Origin: Myxococcota bacterium
GTDB taxonomy: Bacteria > Myxococcota > UBA727 > JAHDBA01
Direction: 5' to 3'
Length of the DNA: 64,000 bases
NCBI GenBank assembly: GCA_020630615.1
Contig: JAHDBA010000007.1
Span: forward strand, 1 to 64,000
Shown piece after piece: positions 16,180 to 25,135 of this stretch; position 1 is the first letter of the stretch, and each line of letters begins with the position of its first letter. A program made the translations under genes and the position numbers. Under the pieces are notes generated by a model that saw nothing but the letters and a program-made list of their open reading frames with translations, was not told the DNA's origin and made no database searches.

Positions 16180-19050
16180 ATGAAGTACGCACCACTCCCT
16201 TGGGTTCATCTCGCCGACGCATTACGCGCGTCATCACGTCGACTGCGAATCATCTTAGAACAACCCGCGTTCAGCTCTGAACGTACATTTGTTCTTCTCT
16301 ACGACGGTCCACGTGGCGAGCACATCACGGATGCTCGAGAATTCCTTGAGGGCAATACTCCATTGTCTGCGCGTGAACGGGCAGCGGTTGCGATACTTCG
16401 TGAAGCAGGCCCTTCGCATGCAAAGAAAGGTCGCTTTGCTTTAACACGTGCGCAAGTAGGTCGGCTTTTGGCATTTGCAACCGATGTCGCACTTGAGATT
16501 GAGGGCAAAGGTGGCATTGCAGTGATTGCACAGCCCGGTCGCATTATCGGTCGAATCCAAGAAGTTGAAGAGCTTGGCTCATGCCTCGTTTTTGAGGCCG
16601 TCGATCATGAAGACAATGTTATCGACGATCCAACTGTTCTGGGTGAACGTGAGGCGTACCTCCTTGGTGACCTTCAACAGCTCTATCGCTTAAGCCCTCC
16701 CCTACTCCCCGGTGAAGCACGTGCTCTTCTTGAAGCTGAGCCTTTGGCCGTCGAGGGTCTAACGACAGAAGAGGGCAAAGCCGGTTTCGAGTCTGTTGTT
16801 GGCCTTGGCGTTGACCTTGCAGACTTCATCGATATTGCTGAAACACCGAAGCAAGAGGCGAAGATTATCCTTCGAGCACTGCTCAACCCTGGCGATGACC
16901 CGAGAGATGTTGCCTTGCGCGTCCATCTTGTGAGCGAGATTTATGCCGGTAATTTTGATGATGAGATTGAGATTCCGGCGCGCGGGGCTCTTGCACCTAT
17001 CGAGGCTCTTGGTGGTGAAAAAGATGACGAGCCACCCGTACTCGTGACCCGCAACAATCTCAAAGAAGAAGAGGCGCGACGAGCCCTCTTTGATTTGGGG
17101 CTTCGAGCGGCCGGTCGTCATCGTGGGTTCTCGATTCAAGGTGAGCAAGCGCTTGATATTCTTGTGGCCTTGGATCGTCGCGAAGGATTACCCGACTTCG
17201 TCGAGCTCGATCCGGACACCTTGCCTCAGATTGTTCGTATTCCGGACGCACCGATCTTAAATGCAAAAGAAACCAAAGACGGTGAAGGTCTTCTCTCCGT
17301 GTCGCTTGATATTGGTGAAGAAGCAAAGGCAATGGCAATTCACTTTGACCAGATTGTTCAAGCAGCAATGCGGAACCGACGGTCACTTTTGGTTGACGAA
17401 GATACGGTTGTGGGCTTTACGAAAGAAACCGGTAAGGCGCTTGATCTAATTTCTGAAGCATTGGACTTGAAGCGTTCCGATCAAGATGTTCGCATCGGCC
17501 AAGGTGAGCTTGCACTTTTGATTGCAGCGCTCGGCGACCGAGTACAACTCAAATGTTCGGCAAAAGTTCGAAAGCAAATCGAAGCATTCTTTCAAGATAC
17601 AACAGAGCTCGACCGCAAGATTCCCAAGAAGGTTACTGCAACCTTGCGCCCCTATCAGGTGGACGGCGTCGCGTGGATGGCTCGTCTGCATCGTCTGAAT
17701 CTTGGTCGTATTCTTGCCGACGACATGGGTCTTGGTAAAACCCTTCAAGCCATTACACTCTTGTGTAAAGCAAAAGAGCTCGATGGCACACAGCCTTCAT
17801 TAATTGTAGCACCGACCTCTGTTTTGGACGTTTGGGTGAATGAAGCTAAAAAGCATGCCCCACATTTACAATCGATTAAATGGCATGGGCGCGACCGGTC
17901 CAACCTTGAGGAAGACTGTGTTGATGTCGACTTGGTTGTCACGAGCTACGCGTTGCTGCGTCGAGATATTGAAATGCTCTCAGGCATTAAGTTTCGGTAC
18001 ATGATGCTCGATGAGGCTCAACATGTGAAGAACCCAGGGACCGAAGCCTGGAAGTCCGCGCGTCAAATCGATTGTGAACAACGACTTGCGCTCACGGGTA
18101 CCCCGATTGAAAATCGCGTTGAAGAACTCTGGAGCATCATGGAGATTGTGGCCCCGGGTCTTCTCGGTAGTGCTCGTAGTTTTGAGAAGCGTTATGCCAA
18201 GCCTATCTCGAAAGGTTCAGGTGAACGGCTCGATGAGCTGCGTCGTCGAACGAAGCCGATTATTCTCCGTCGTAAGAAAGAAGATGTCGCGAAAGATCTA
18301 CCGCCGAAGATCACAACCGTGCTTCGTGCAGAAATGAACGACGAGCAACGTGGCCTTTACCTCCGTGTCCTGGCTGAAGTGCGAAATGATGTGGAGAAAG
18401 CGCTCTCAGTGAATACGAAAGGTCGGGCGCGTGCGCCGATCCTTGCTGCATTGATGAAGTTACGACAAGTATGTTGTCACCCGCGTCTTGTTCTTGGGGA
18501 GGATGGCGATGCGATTCAGTCCGCGAAACTCGAGCTCTTTAAGAGCACGATGCGTGAGATTCTTGAGTCCGGTCGTCGCGTAATTGTCTTCTCGCAGTTC
18601 GTTGAAATGCAGAAGCTTCTGCATAAAGCGTTGAAAGAACTTGGTGTCGACAACGCCCTTTGGCTGCATGGGGCAACACGCAACCGTGGTAAAGTTGTGG
18701 AAGACTTCCAGAAGCCAGATGGCCCACCTGTTATCGTCGTGTCGCTCAAGGCGGGTGGTACAGGTGTAACGCTAACAGCAGCCGATACGGTCGTGCACTA
18801 TGATCCGTGGTGGAACCCTGCTGTCGAAGACCAGGCAACCGACCGTGCCCATCGTATCGGTCAGAAGAAAACTGTTCATGTCTTCAAATTGGCGTGCGTC
18901 GATTCCATCGAAGAGCGTATGTTATCCTTGTCGAATGAAAAACGTGCCGCAGCAGAGGCAGTGCTTGGTAAAGATGGTGCTGGGCCGAAGAGTCTTTCTG
19001 TTGAAGAGATTCGTGGCATTCTTAATGATGAAGCCGCCCGTGGCTACTAG
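16180..19050 (+). CDS. SNF2/SWI2-family DNA helicase-like ATPase
   Basis: A 956-residue protein. The N-terminal about 480 residues carry no motif I recognise. The SNF2 core follows: Q-type LRPYQVDGVAWM, Walker A DDMGLGKT (514-521), DEAQ box in MLDEAQHVKN, motif III LTGTPIENR, and the C-terminal helicase lobe with VFSQFVEM, SLKAGGTGVTLTAADTV, the WWNPAVEDQATDRAHRIGQ block and a final KLACVDSIEERM. Such proteins are dsDNA translocases that remodel protein-DNA complexes; in bacteria RapA is an RNA-polymerase recycler, but this one has the bacterial SNF2 layout, not clear RapA domains. ATG 16180 preferred to a TTG at 16168; neither has an SD. A lipoprotein gene follows after 9 nt. Confidence 0.9.
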   Translation: MKYAPLPWVHLADALRASSRRLRIILEQPAFSSERTFVLLYDGPRGEHITDAREFLEGNTPLSARERAAVAILREAGPSHAKKGRFALTRAQVGRLLAFATDVALEIEGKGGIAVIAQPGRIIGRIQEVEELGSCLVFEAVDHEDNVIDDPTVLGEREAYLLGDLQQLYRLSPPLLPGEARALLEAEPLAVEGLTTEEGKAGFESVVGLGVDLADFIDIAETPKQEAKIILRALLNPGDDPRDVALRVHLVSEIYAGNFDDEIEIPARGALAPIEALGGEKDDEPPVLVTRNNLKEEEARRALFDLGLRAAGRHRGFSIQGEQALDILVALDRREGLPDFVELDPDTLPQIVRIPDAPILNAKETKDGEGLLSVSLDIGEEAKAMAIHFDQIVQAAMRNRRSLLVDEDTVVGFTKETGKALDLISEALDLKRSDQDVRIGQGELALLIAALGDRVQLKCSAKVRKQIEAFFQDTTELDRKIPKKVTATLRPYQVDGVAWMARLHRLNLGRILADDMGLGKTLQAITLLCKAKELDGTQPSLIVAPTSVLDVWVNEAKKHAPHLQSIKWHGRDRSNLEEDCVDVDLVVTSYALLRRDIEMLSGIKFRYMMLDEAQHVKNPGTEAWKSARQIDCEQRLALTGTPIENRVEELWSIMEIVAPGLLGSARSFEKRYAKPISKGSGERLDELRRRTKPIILRRKKEDVAKDLPPKITTVLRAEMNDEQRGLYLRVLAEVRNDVEKALSVNTKGRARAPILAALMKLRQVCCHPRLVLGEDGDAIQSAKLELFKSTMREILESGRRVIVFSQFVEMQKLLHKALKELGVDNALWLHGATRNRGKVVEDFQKPDGPPVIVVSLKAGGTGVTLTAADTVVHYDPWWNPAVEDQATDRAHRIGQKKTVHVFKLACVDSIEERMLSLSNEKRAAAEAVLGKDGAGPKSLSVEEIRGILNDEAARGY

Positions 19051-19059
19051 GAGTTCACA

Positions 19060-19623
19060 ATGAGACAATCGCATTCAACTTTAACATCCCTCGTGAGTTT
19101 CCTTCTCGGGGCTCTATTCATGACCTCGGTAGCATGCAACGAGAGCACGCAACCCGCCCCCCCCCCTGTGGGACCTGCCGGAGTCAAGCAAGAGGCCTAC
19201 GCTCCAAAGTCGCATGGTCATCCGGCCCATACAAACTTTGGACACGGCGTGGCCGAGGGCGCTTCTGAAGCAGGTGCAGCAATGCCCAATCTTGGTGCCC
19301 TTCCATCGGCACAGGGTGCTCCACAAGGCCTTCCATCTGGGCACCCACCTGTTGGGGCTGCTGGCCAGAACGCAAGTGCAAAACCTGCTGCCAATGTTAC
19401 GATCTTTACAGGGCCCGTCCTTGAGAAGATCGATACCCAAGAATACTCGTACCTTAAGGTTAAAAGTGCAGAGGCGGGTGAGCTGTGGGCTGCGGTGCTC
19501 AAGACACCCAGCAAAGTCGGCACCGAAGTTCGCATCCAAGAGAACGTGACGATGGCAGATTTTCACTCAAAGAGCTTGAATCGTACCTTTAAGAAACTCG
19601 TGATGGGGAACCTGCTGCAATAG
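19060..19623 (+). CDS. Lipoprotein with NrfJ-like C-terminal domain
   Basis: A 187-residue lipoprotein precursor: hydrophobic LVSFLLGALFMTSVAC with lipobox Cys26, then a Pro/Gly/Ala/His-rich disordered linker (about 27-118). The C-terminal about 65 residues read GPVLEKIDTQEYSYLKVKSA ... ELWAAVLKTP ... VTMADFHSKSLNRTFKKLVM. The pattern Y-S/T-Y-L/I-x-V ... W-x-A-V ... M-x-x-F-x-S-K-x-L-N-R-T-F recalls the NrfJ-like small beta domain of cytochrome c nitrite reductase clusters, though no nrf gene is near. AGGAG 6 nt before ATG 19060. Translational proximity to the SNF2 gene is probably incidental. Confidence 0.8.
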   Translation: MRQSHSTLTSLVSFLLGALFMTSVACNESTQPAPPPVGPAGVKQEAYAPKSHGHPAHTNFGHGVAEGASEAGAAMPNLGALPSAQGAPQGLPSGHPPVGAAGQNASAKPAANVTIFTGPVLEKIDTQEYSYLKVKSAEAGELWAAVLKTPSKVGTEVRIQENVTMADFHSKSLNRTFKKLVMGNLLQ

Positions 19624-19630
19624 CGAAGGT

Positions 19631-19858
19631 TCACTTCCCCGGTCGCCATTGCCGGTAGCACCAGTACAAAACACCCGTAAAAAAAGCTTCATCAAGGTTT
19701 CCAATGAAGGGTAAGTTATCAGGGATTGCTTCAATAATTCCAGCACTCGGGTTGACCACGGCAAGTACCGCAATTACCGCAGCTGGAATAGATAAAGCAC
19801 GCTTCCAACCAGGAACCGTGCTTTGTGTTTCTTGCTTCGGATTATGTTCTTCCGTCAT
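19631..19858 (-). CDS. Small DUF1232-like membrane protein
   Basis: A 75-residue protein with one clear hydrophobic segment (LSIPAAVIAVLAVVNPSAGI) and the short motif IPDNLPFIGNLDEAFF, which resembles the DUF1232 signature IPD-x-x-P-x-x-G-x-x-D-D/E. Members are small membrane proteins of unknown function. ATG 19858 is four codons inside the longest frame; the SD is poor. It starts 14 nt after lon and so is probably co-transcribed with it. It is convergent with the lipoprotein gene, 7 nt apart, with no obvious terminator between. Confidence 0.75.
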   Translation of the reverse strand: MTEEHNPKQETQSTVPGWKRALSIPAAVIAVLAVVNPSAGIIEAIPDNLPFIGNLDEAFFTGVLYWCYRQWRPGK

Positions 19859-19872
19859 GCTATTATTCAACT

Positions 19873-22290
19873 CTATGCTTGCGCTCTCGGTTGAGTAATC
19901 ACGTTACGTCCAGCGGGGTGCCCACCCTCAAGTGCGTTCTCCAAAACGTCGTCGAGTGTTGTTGCAAAAATGAACTCAAGGTCGTCCTTCACGGACTGTG
20001 GAACATCTCGAAGATCTTTCTCACACTTTGCTGGCATGATGATACGCTTGATACCCCCACGGTGCGCGGCGATAACCTTCTCTTTGATACCACCGACAGG
20101 AAGAACATGACCACGAAGTGTCACCTCGCCCGTCATCGCCGTGTCCGCACGACAGCACTTCCCGGTAAATAGAGAAATCAACGCAGATGTTATCGTGATA
20201 CCAGCAGAAGGACCATCCTTCGGAATCGCGCCGGCAGGAAAGTGAATATGGAGATCAACTTTCTCAAGGAAGTTTTCCTCAAGCGAAGTCGACAAGCCCA
20301 AAGCTTTCGCATTCGAGCGCATCCACGACAAAGCAGCCTGTGCAGATTCCTTCATCACGTCACCAAGTTGGCCGGTTAGGATCAATGAACCTTTACCCCC
20401 CATCTTTGTAATCTCAATAAAGAGTAAATCACCACCCACAGCCGTCCATGCAAGGCCTGTTGAAACCCCAGGCACCGCCGTTCGCTCTGCCACTTCATTG
20501 AAGTATTTCGCAGGCCCCATGATATCTTCAAGCTTCGCTGCATCGACAGTGACAGTTTCAAAGCTTTCACCTTCCGGAGTGCTCGCAACTTCAACCGCGA
20601 TTGAACGACATACAGAAGCAATCTCGCGCCCCAGAGTACGAACTCCCGCTTCGCGCGTATACGATGTAATCAACGACATTAAAGTCTCATCCGGAACAAC
20701 AATATGCTCTTCGCTAATACCGTGCGCATCACGCTGCTTTGGTAAGAGGTAGTTCTTGGCAATATTTAACTTCTCTTCGGATGTATAGGAAGGAACCTCG
20801 ATGATTTCCATACGGTCACGCAAGGGCGCTGGAATCGTATCCAACTGATTTGCGGTCGCGATGAATAAAATACTCGAAAGATCGAACTCCACATCGATAT
20901 AGTGGTCACTGAAAGCTTTGTTTTGCTCTGGGTCCAAAACTTCAAGCAAAGCTGAGCTTGGATCCCCGCGAAAATCTGAACCAAGCTTGTCGATTTCATC
21001 CAACAAAAAGAGAGGATTCTTTGTGCCCGTTTTCTTTAACCCTTGAATAAAGCGACCCGGCATTGCACCAATATAGGTTCTGCGATGACCACGAATCTCA
21101 GCTTCATCTCGAACACCGCCCAAAGCAATTCGATGAAAGTCTCTTCCAAGTGCATCAGCAATTGAACGCCCAAGAGACGTCTTACCGACACCCGGTGGCC
21201 CAACAAAACATAGTATCGGCCCTTTCATATCGTCTTTCAACTTACGTACGGCCAAGTACTCAATTACACGCTTCTTAATTTTGTCCAAACCGTAATGGTC
21301 TTCATCAAGTTGGTCTTGTGCATTCTTCAAATCGAGGTTGTCGACCGTTGTCTTCTCCCAGGGAAGATCCGCAAGCCACTCAAGATAGGTTCGGGCAACC
21401 GTATATTCTGCTTGCGAAGGTTGCATATTTCTCATGCGTTTGAGCTCACGCTGTGCAGCTTTCATCGCATCTTCAGAAAGCCCCACTTCAGACAAACGTT
21501 TTTCGAGTTCTTCCACACCCGCTTCGTCATCGTCTTTATCACCCAGCTCATCTTTAATCGCTTTAAGTTGTTGGCGAAGATAATATTCGCGTTGGGTTTT
21601 TGACATCTCCCCCCGAACTTGATTGTTGATCTTATTCGAAAGTTTCATCACTTCAAACTGACGAGAAAGAAGCTCAAGAACGACATTGAGTCGATCTTTC
21701 AGTGTCACTGCTTCAAGCACACGCTGCTTTTCTTCAATCGTTGCGTCAATGTTTGCTGTAATAAGGTCTGCAAGGTGTCCCGGAGACTCAATGCTTTCAA
21801 GAAGCTGTTTCGCCATGACCGGAATCTCTGGCAACATGTCAATAACTTCGCGTGCTGTCGTCTTTAAGTTGAGAGACAAAGCATCAATTTCAACGTCATT
21901 CACACCTTGGTCATGCAGCGTTTCAATTTCAGCGGTAAAAAATGGGTCGTCTTGTGTAAAGTCTTTGATACGAAAACGCGACACCCCTTCAACGACAATG
22001 TTGAATCCATCTCGGCCTGTTCGCGCAAGTTTGATGATACGTGCCGCTGTACCAATCGTGTAAAGTTCGCCTTGCTCAGGGTCGTCGATCTCAGGTGCCT
22101 TTTGAGTCACAATACCAAGCAAACTGTTGTCACGCGTTGCTTCCTCAATAAGACGTATCGTTTTTGCACGGCCAATCGTTAGTGGCATCACCGCACCGGG
22201 AAAGAAGACACTATTCCGTAGCGGCAAGATCGCCAGCTCATTCGGTAAGTCTCGTTTAATATCGTTGTTGTCGCTTCCACTTTCACTCAT
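19873..22290 (-). CDS. lon: ATP-dependent protease Lon
   Basis: An 805-residue LonA. The N-terminal substrate domain starts LAILPLRNSVFFPGAVMPL, then a coiled-coil region, the AAA+ module with Walker A GPPGVGKT (364-371) and Walker B FLLDEIDK, and the protease domain with the Ser695/Lys738 dyad (PKDGPSAG and GGIKEKVIAAHRGG, 43 residues apart as in E. coli). Lon degrades misfolded and regulatory proteins in the cytoplasm. The ATG at 22290 has AGGAG about 7 nt upstream. A sigma-70-like promoter lies just upstream (22319-22346). No CIRCE element was seen, and a sigma-32 promoter cannot be ruled out. A DUF1232-like gene follows. Confidence 0.98.
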   Translation of the reverse strand: MSESGSDNNDIKRDLPNELAILPLRNSVFFPGAVMPLTIGRAKTIRLIEEATRDNSLLGIVTQKAPEIDDPEQGELYTIGTAARIIKLARTGRDGFNIVVEGVSRFRIKDFTQDDPFFTAEIETLHDQGVNDVEIDALSLNLKTTAREVIDMLPEIPVMAKQLLESIESPGHLADLITANIDATIEEKQRVLEAVTLKDRLNVVLELLSRQFEVMKLSNKINNQVRGEMSKTQREYYLRQQLKAIKDELGDKDDDEAGVEELEKRLSEVGLSEDAMKAAQRELKRMRNMQPSQAEYTVARTYLEWLADLPWEKTTVDNLDLKNAQDQLDEDHYGLDKIKKRVIEYLAVRKLKDDMKGPILCFVGPPGVGKTSLGRSIADALGRDFHRIALGGVRDEAEIRGHRRTYIGAMPGRFIQGLKKTGTKNPLFLLDEIDKLGSDFRGDPSSALLEVLDPEQNKAFSDHYIDVEFDLSSILFIATANQLDTIPAPLRDRMEIIEVPSYTSEEKLNIAKNYLLPKQRDAHGISEEHIVVPDETLMSLITSYTREAGVRTLGREIASVCRSIAVEVASTPEGESFETVTVDAAKLEDIMGPAKYFNEVAERTAVPGVSTGLAWTAVGGDLLFIEITKMGGKGSLILTGQLGDVMKESAQAALSWMRSNAKALGLSTSLEENFLEKVDLHIHFPAGAIPKDGPSAGITITSALISLFTGKCCRADTAMTGEVTLRGHVLPVGGIKEKVIAAHRGGIKRIIMPAKCEKDLRDVPQSVKDDLEFIFATTLDDVLENALEGGHPAGRNVITQPRAQA

Positions 22291-22318
22291 GGCTTACTCC
22301 TATCGATCACTTCTCAAG

Positions 22319-22346
22319 ACTATAGGCGCGACCCTTAGTGCGACAA
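22319..22346 (-). promoter_or_regulatory. Predicted lon promoter
   Basis: On the minus strand TTGTCG, 16 nt, then TATAGT (5/6 match to TATAAT), giving a start of transcription about 20 nt before the lon ATG with the SD in between. Confidence 0.5.
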
Positions 22347-22550
22347 GTTTTGCACTTAAGAAAGAGAGAACGAGACAATCTCAAGAGACACATACATCAA
22401 ACCACACCACATCATCTTGTGGTTGGTTTCGTAAAAGTGAAATCTGACCGACTGCAAATATTCAAGTCACTTCGTACATCAAGCAAAGATCGTCAGACAA
22501 AGTTCATCGCGATAGGTTCGATACAAAGAAGCACGCCTAGAAAACGTGGT

Positions 22551-24287
22551 TCAAAGTGCATTCGATAAATCGGGAAGCGTTATTGCAACATTTCCGAGTT
22601 CATTGCTCACACCTTCACCCAACAACACTAAGTTTTGTCCTCGACTTCGGTATACACGCACAGTGTATCCGGCCAGAGCTTCAGCATCTTCATTGGTCAG
22701 GTTTGTCTGCAAACTCCTCGCCTCGGGTACATTGATAGCAACTTCGCCCTGCTCGACGTCTGCATCCACGTAAAGACCCAGCTCAAAACGTGGTAGCTGA
22801 CTCTCAAAAGGTGTGACCAAGAGAGAATAATGACCGGGGTCTAAATACGCCTGAGTGCTTTCACTCCCAACTTGAAAGCCAATTTCATCGTAGAAAGGAT
22901 TTTGGTTTTCGCTATTTTCACTCGCAACATTGGTGACAGCATCTCGAATCTGAAGTGATGCCTCAATACGATGTCCTTGGTTGTCGACGATGGTCAAAGA
23001 GCGTTGCACACGTTGTCCAAGATAAAGATCGAGCTCAATCGGAGTTGAGCCAATACGAATTTCTTCATAATGAAGTCCCTGGTTTTCAGAGTTCATTTCG
23101 CCTCGCCCCCAGACCCGATAGTCACCTTGAGGTAAATCAAAGCGAAGTGAACCCTGTTCCATGCTTTGCCCCATTTGTGTCCACTCTTCTTGAACACTGG
23201 CTGAGCTTTCCTCTTCAATCCGTTCCACAAAGGTTCGAGTCTGAACGAGCGCGCCCCCCTCAGCATCAAATATATCCAACCAGAGAACACCTGCGTCCTG
23301 CCACACTCCCATATGAAAGTCTGTACTCTCCGGACTCTCAACGTTTCCATCGAAATTTGTATCGAAACTCAAGTTCGGAAAATCACTCTGTGTGTCGTCG
23401 CTACCTTTTTGCGAAAGAACTTTGAGGGATGCAAATCGATCTTCGCTTTGATAATACACATCAAGATTAAAGTTCCCGTAATCATCCGTAGACGCGATCG
23501 AAGAGATGCGACGTCCACTTCTTTCAAGATACACTTCTCGATCGGGTACACCCAGTTCAACACTTTCACCGCTGAGCTCTCGTGTTGCCCACAATCTTCC
23601 GTTGAACGAAAAAACCTCTTCACTTGGAGCCTCCAAGAACGAAAATGCCTCGCCCGAACCGGCAACTGTGTTGGCTCGCAAAAGTGATATACAATTTTCC
23701 GCTAGCCATGGCGCTCCCGACTGCTCGAGTGGCGCAATGCGACATGTTCCAGTCAGATGTCGTGGTACGCGTAAAAGAGTTCGCTGACCTTGCTCTGAAC
23801 GATGCGCCTTAAAGGCGTATCCCAAACCTGGTACCCGTTCATCCGGCGTAAAGCGGATATCCATATCGCCTTGGTTGTCTTCAACATCGACAACATCAAT
23901 CAAAAAGCTCTCGACATCGTGCATTTCAATTGTGAAGGCTTCTCCAGCAGACAAATCCACATTGGGAAAATGCTCCTCAAGATGGTCCGAACCTTCCGGT
24001 GGCACAACAACAATGTGAACCTCGGACTCGAAAGGAATCTCGGGAGCAACACATTCTCCAAGCTGACAAATTCGATTTCCGGTGCATGGTGCATCACTCG
24101 AACACGGGAGCACATCAAGGTCCGCATCGGTGTTCGAAAAATCTGAGCACGCAAGGTTCATCAAAAAGAAGAGCGAGCATCGAAGTGAAGGTGAGCCCAA
24201 GAGTCGCTTGCGTAGGGGTTCTGATACCCCCAAAGCGTAGCGCTCCCGCCCTAAATTCCGATGAGACAATATAAACTTTAAGGACAT
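22551..24287 (-). CDS. Large secreted lipoprotein, unknown function
   Basis: A 578-residue precursor. A lipobox (FFLMNLAC, Cys47) ends a short hydrophobic stretch after an unusually long n-region. The mature protein begins with a Cys pattern (PCSSDAPCTGNRICQLGECV) typical of myxobacterial surface lipoproteins (C-x-x-D-x-x-C-x-G-x-x-C). The rest is predicted beta-rich; repeated patterns like SLRFDLPQGDYRVWGRG and STQAYLDPGHYSLLVTPFE resemble PEGA- or carboxypeptidase-regulatory-like beta sandwiches, without catalytic motifs. ATG 24287 has a GGAGG SD 5 nt upstream and overlaps the preceding gene by 10 nt, so the two lipoproteins are translationally coupled and may form a pair on the cell surface. 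Confidence 0.8.
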   Translation of the reverse strand: MSLKFILSHRNLGRERYALGVSEPLRKRLLGSPSLRCSLFFLMNLACSDFSNTDADLDVLPCSSDAPCTGNRICQLGECVAPEIPFESEVHIVVVPPEGSDHLEEHFPNVDLSAGEAFTIEMHDVESFLIDVVDVEDNQGDMDIRFTPDERVPGLGYAFKAHRSEQGQRTLLRVPRHLTGTCRIAPLEQSGAPWLAENCISLLRANTVAGSGEAFSFLEAPSEEVFSFNGRLWATRELSGESVELGVPDREVYLERSGRRISSIASTDDYGNFNLDVYYQSEDRFASLKVLSQKGSDDTQSDFPNLSFDTNFDGNVESPESTDFHMGVWQDAGVLWLDIFDAEGGALVQTRTFVERIEEESSASVQEEWTQMGQSMEQGSLRFDLPQGDYRVWGRGEMNSENQGLHYEEIRIGSTPIELDLYLGQRVQRSLTIVDNQGHRIEASLQIRDAVTNVASENSENQNPFYDEIGFQVGSESTQAYLDPGHYSLLVTPFESQLPRFELGLYVDADVEQGEVAINVPEARSLQTNLTNEDAEALAGYTVRVYRSRGQNLVLLGEGVSNELGNVAITLPDLSNAL

Positions 24288-25006
24288 TGGTCCTCCAATG
24301 TGAAATGCCAACGTGCTTTTGCGACACCTGCGCCTTCTGCTTCTTGATAACTGTTAAATGTCACTTCTCGGAAAGGTCGGTCACTCACCACAAGTTCGAT
24401 GCGTTGCCGAAGCCCCTCGTTCACAAAGACGGAGCGATCAGCCCACATCGCCGCAAGAACACTTTCGGCTCGAAGAGTATAGCTTGGTAAGGATGCCCCC
24501 GAGGCTCTCTCCAAATATAGTAATGCATTCGAGTTTTCAAAGGGTGCACTCGAAAGAACGCGTGTGCGAACTTCTATCCCATCGTAGAGGTGCAACAACC
24601 AAAGCGAGTTAAAGCGTGATTCACCATCGAGATCTTCGAGCTCGTTCAAACTCAATGTCACTTCACCAAGACAACTATCGCCAAGCGCAAGGCGGATATC
24701 AAGGTCATCGACATTCGGAGACGTTCCGTCCTCTGTAATATAGGGCCGCCGATTCTCCGTCTCTTCAACCTCAGGGCGGACCTCAATTGCTAAGAAAGGG
24801 TCCAAACACGCGGATGCCACGAGTACATTCACGAAATACAATGGTGTAAAAAGAAGTCTCGGGACGGAACAAACTCGAAGCATACTCTTTTGAGTGCAAG
24901 AGTTGGACCAGCGTTGGGCCCGATATCTTTGAATTGCATCCCCTACTTGCACCCATAGATCCAGGTACTTAACACCACTCTTTAGCCAGCGGTACTCAAT
25001 CTTCAT
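24278..25006 (-). CDS. Lipoprotein, unknown function, coupled to the downstream large lipoprotein
   Basis: A 242-residue precursor. The hydrophobic segment LLFTPLYFVNVLVASAC holds a lipobox with Cys67. The mature part is acidic at first (VRPEVEETENRRPYITEDG) and then beta-rich (GEVTLSLNELEDL; RIELVVSDRPFREVTFNSY). I do not recognise a family. The ATG at 25006 has an excellent GGAGG SD 4 nt upstream, though it leaves about 48 residues before the hydrophobic stretch; a Met at residue 42 would give a classic signal peptide but has no such SD. A 14-bp inverted repeat lies about 30 nt upstream. Confidence 0.75.
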   Translation of the reverse strand: MKIEYRWLKSGVKYLDLWVQVGDAIQRYRAQRWSNSCTQKSMLRVCSVPRLLFTPLYFVNVLVASACLDPFLAIEVRPEVEETENRRPYITEDGTSPNVDDLDIRLALGDSCLGEVTLSLNELEDLDGESRFNSLWLLHLYDGIEVRTRVLSSAPFENSNALLYLERASGASLPSYTLRAESVLAAMWADRSVFVNEGLRQRIELVVSDRPFREVTFNSYQEAEGAGVAKARWHFTLEDQCP

Positions 25007-25035
25007 TGAGCCTCCAATGACAAAGTTGCGCCGCC

Positions 25036-25053
25036 TCGGACAATTTTGTCCAA
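25036..25053. promoter_or_regulatory. Palindromic candidate operator upstream of the lipoprotein pair
   Basis: GGACAA-TT-TTGTCC forms a perfect 6+6 inverted repeat with outer bases nearly symmetric (TC...AA). It sits 30 to 47 nt before the ATG at 25006, where a promoter or operator would be. The same 11-mer core CAAAATTGTCC occurs at 5673-5683 upstream of another minus-strand gene, which could be chance. Confidence 0.35.
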
Positions 25054-25135
25054 AAATAGAGCTTCACACCTTCCGCCGTGTGGCTCAACTTTGCCTGCTC
25101 TTCCCAAATCGGTGCGCTGGAAAAAACTCTAAAAC

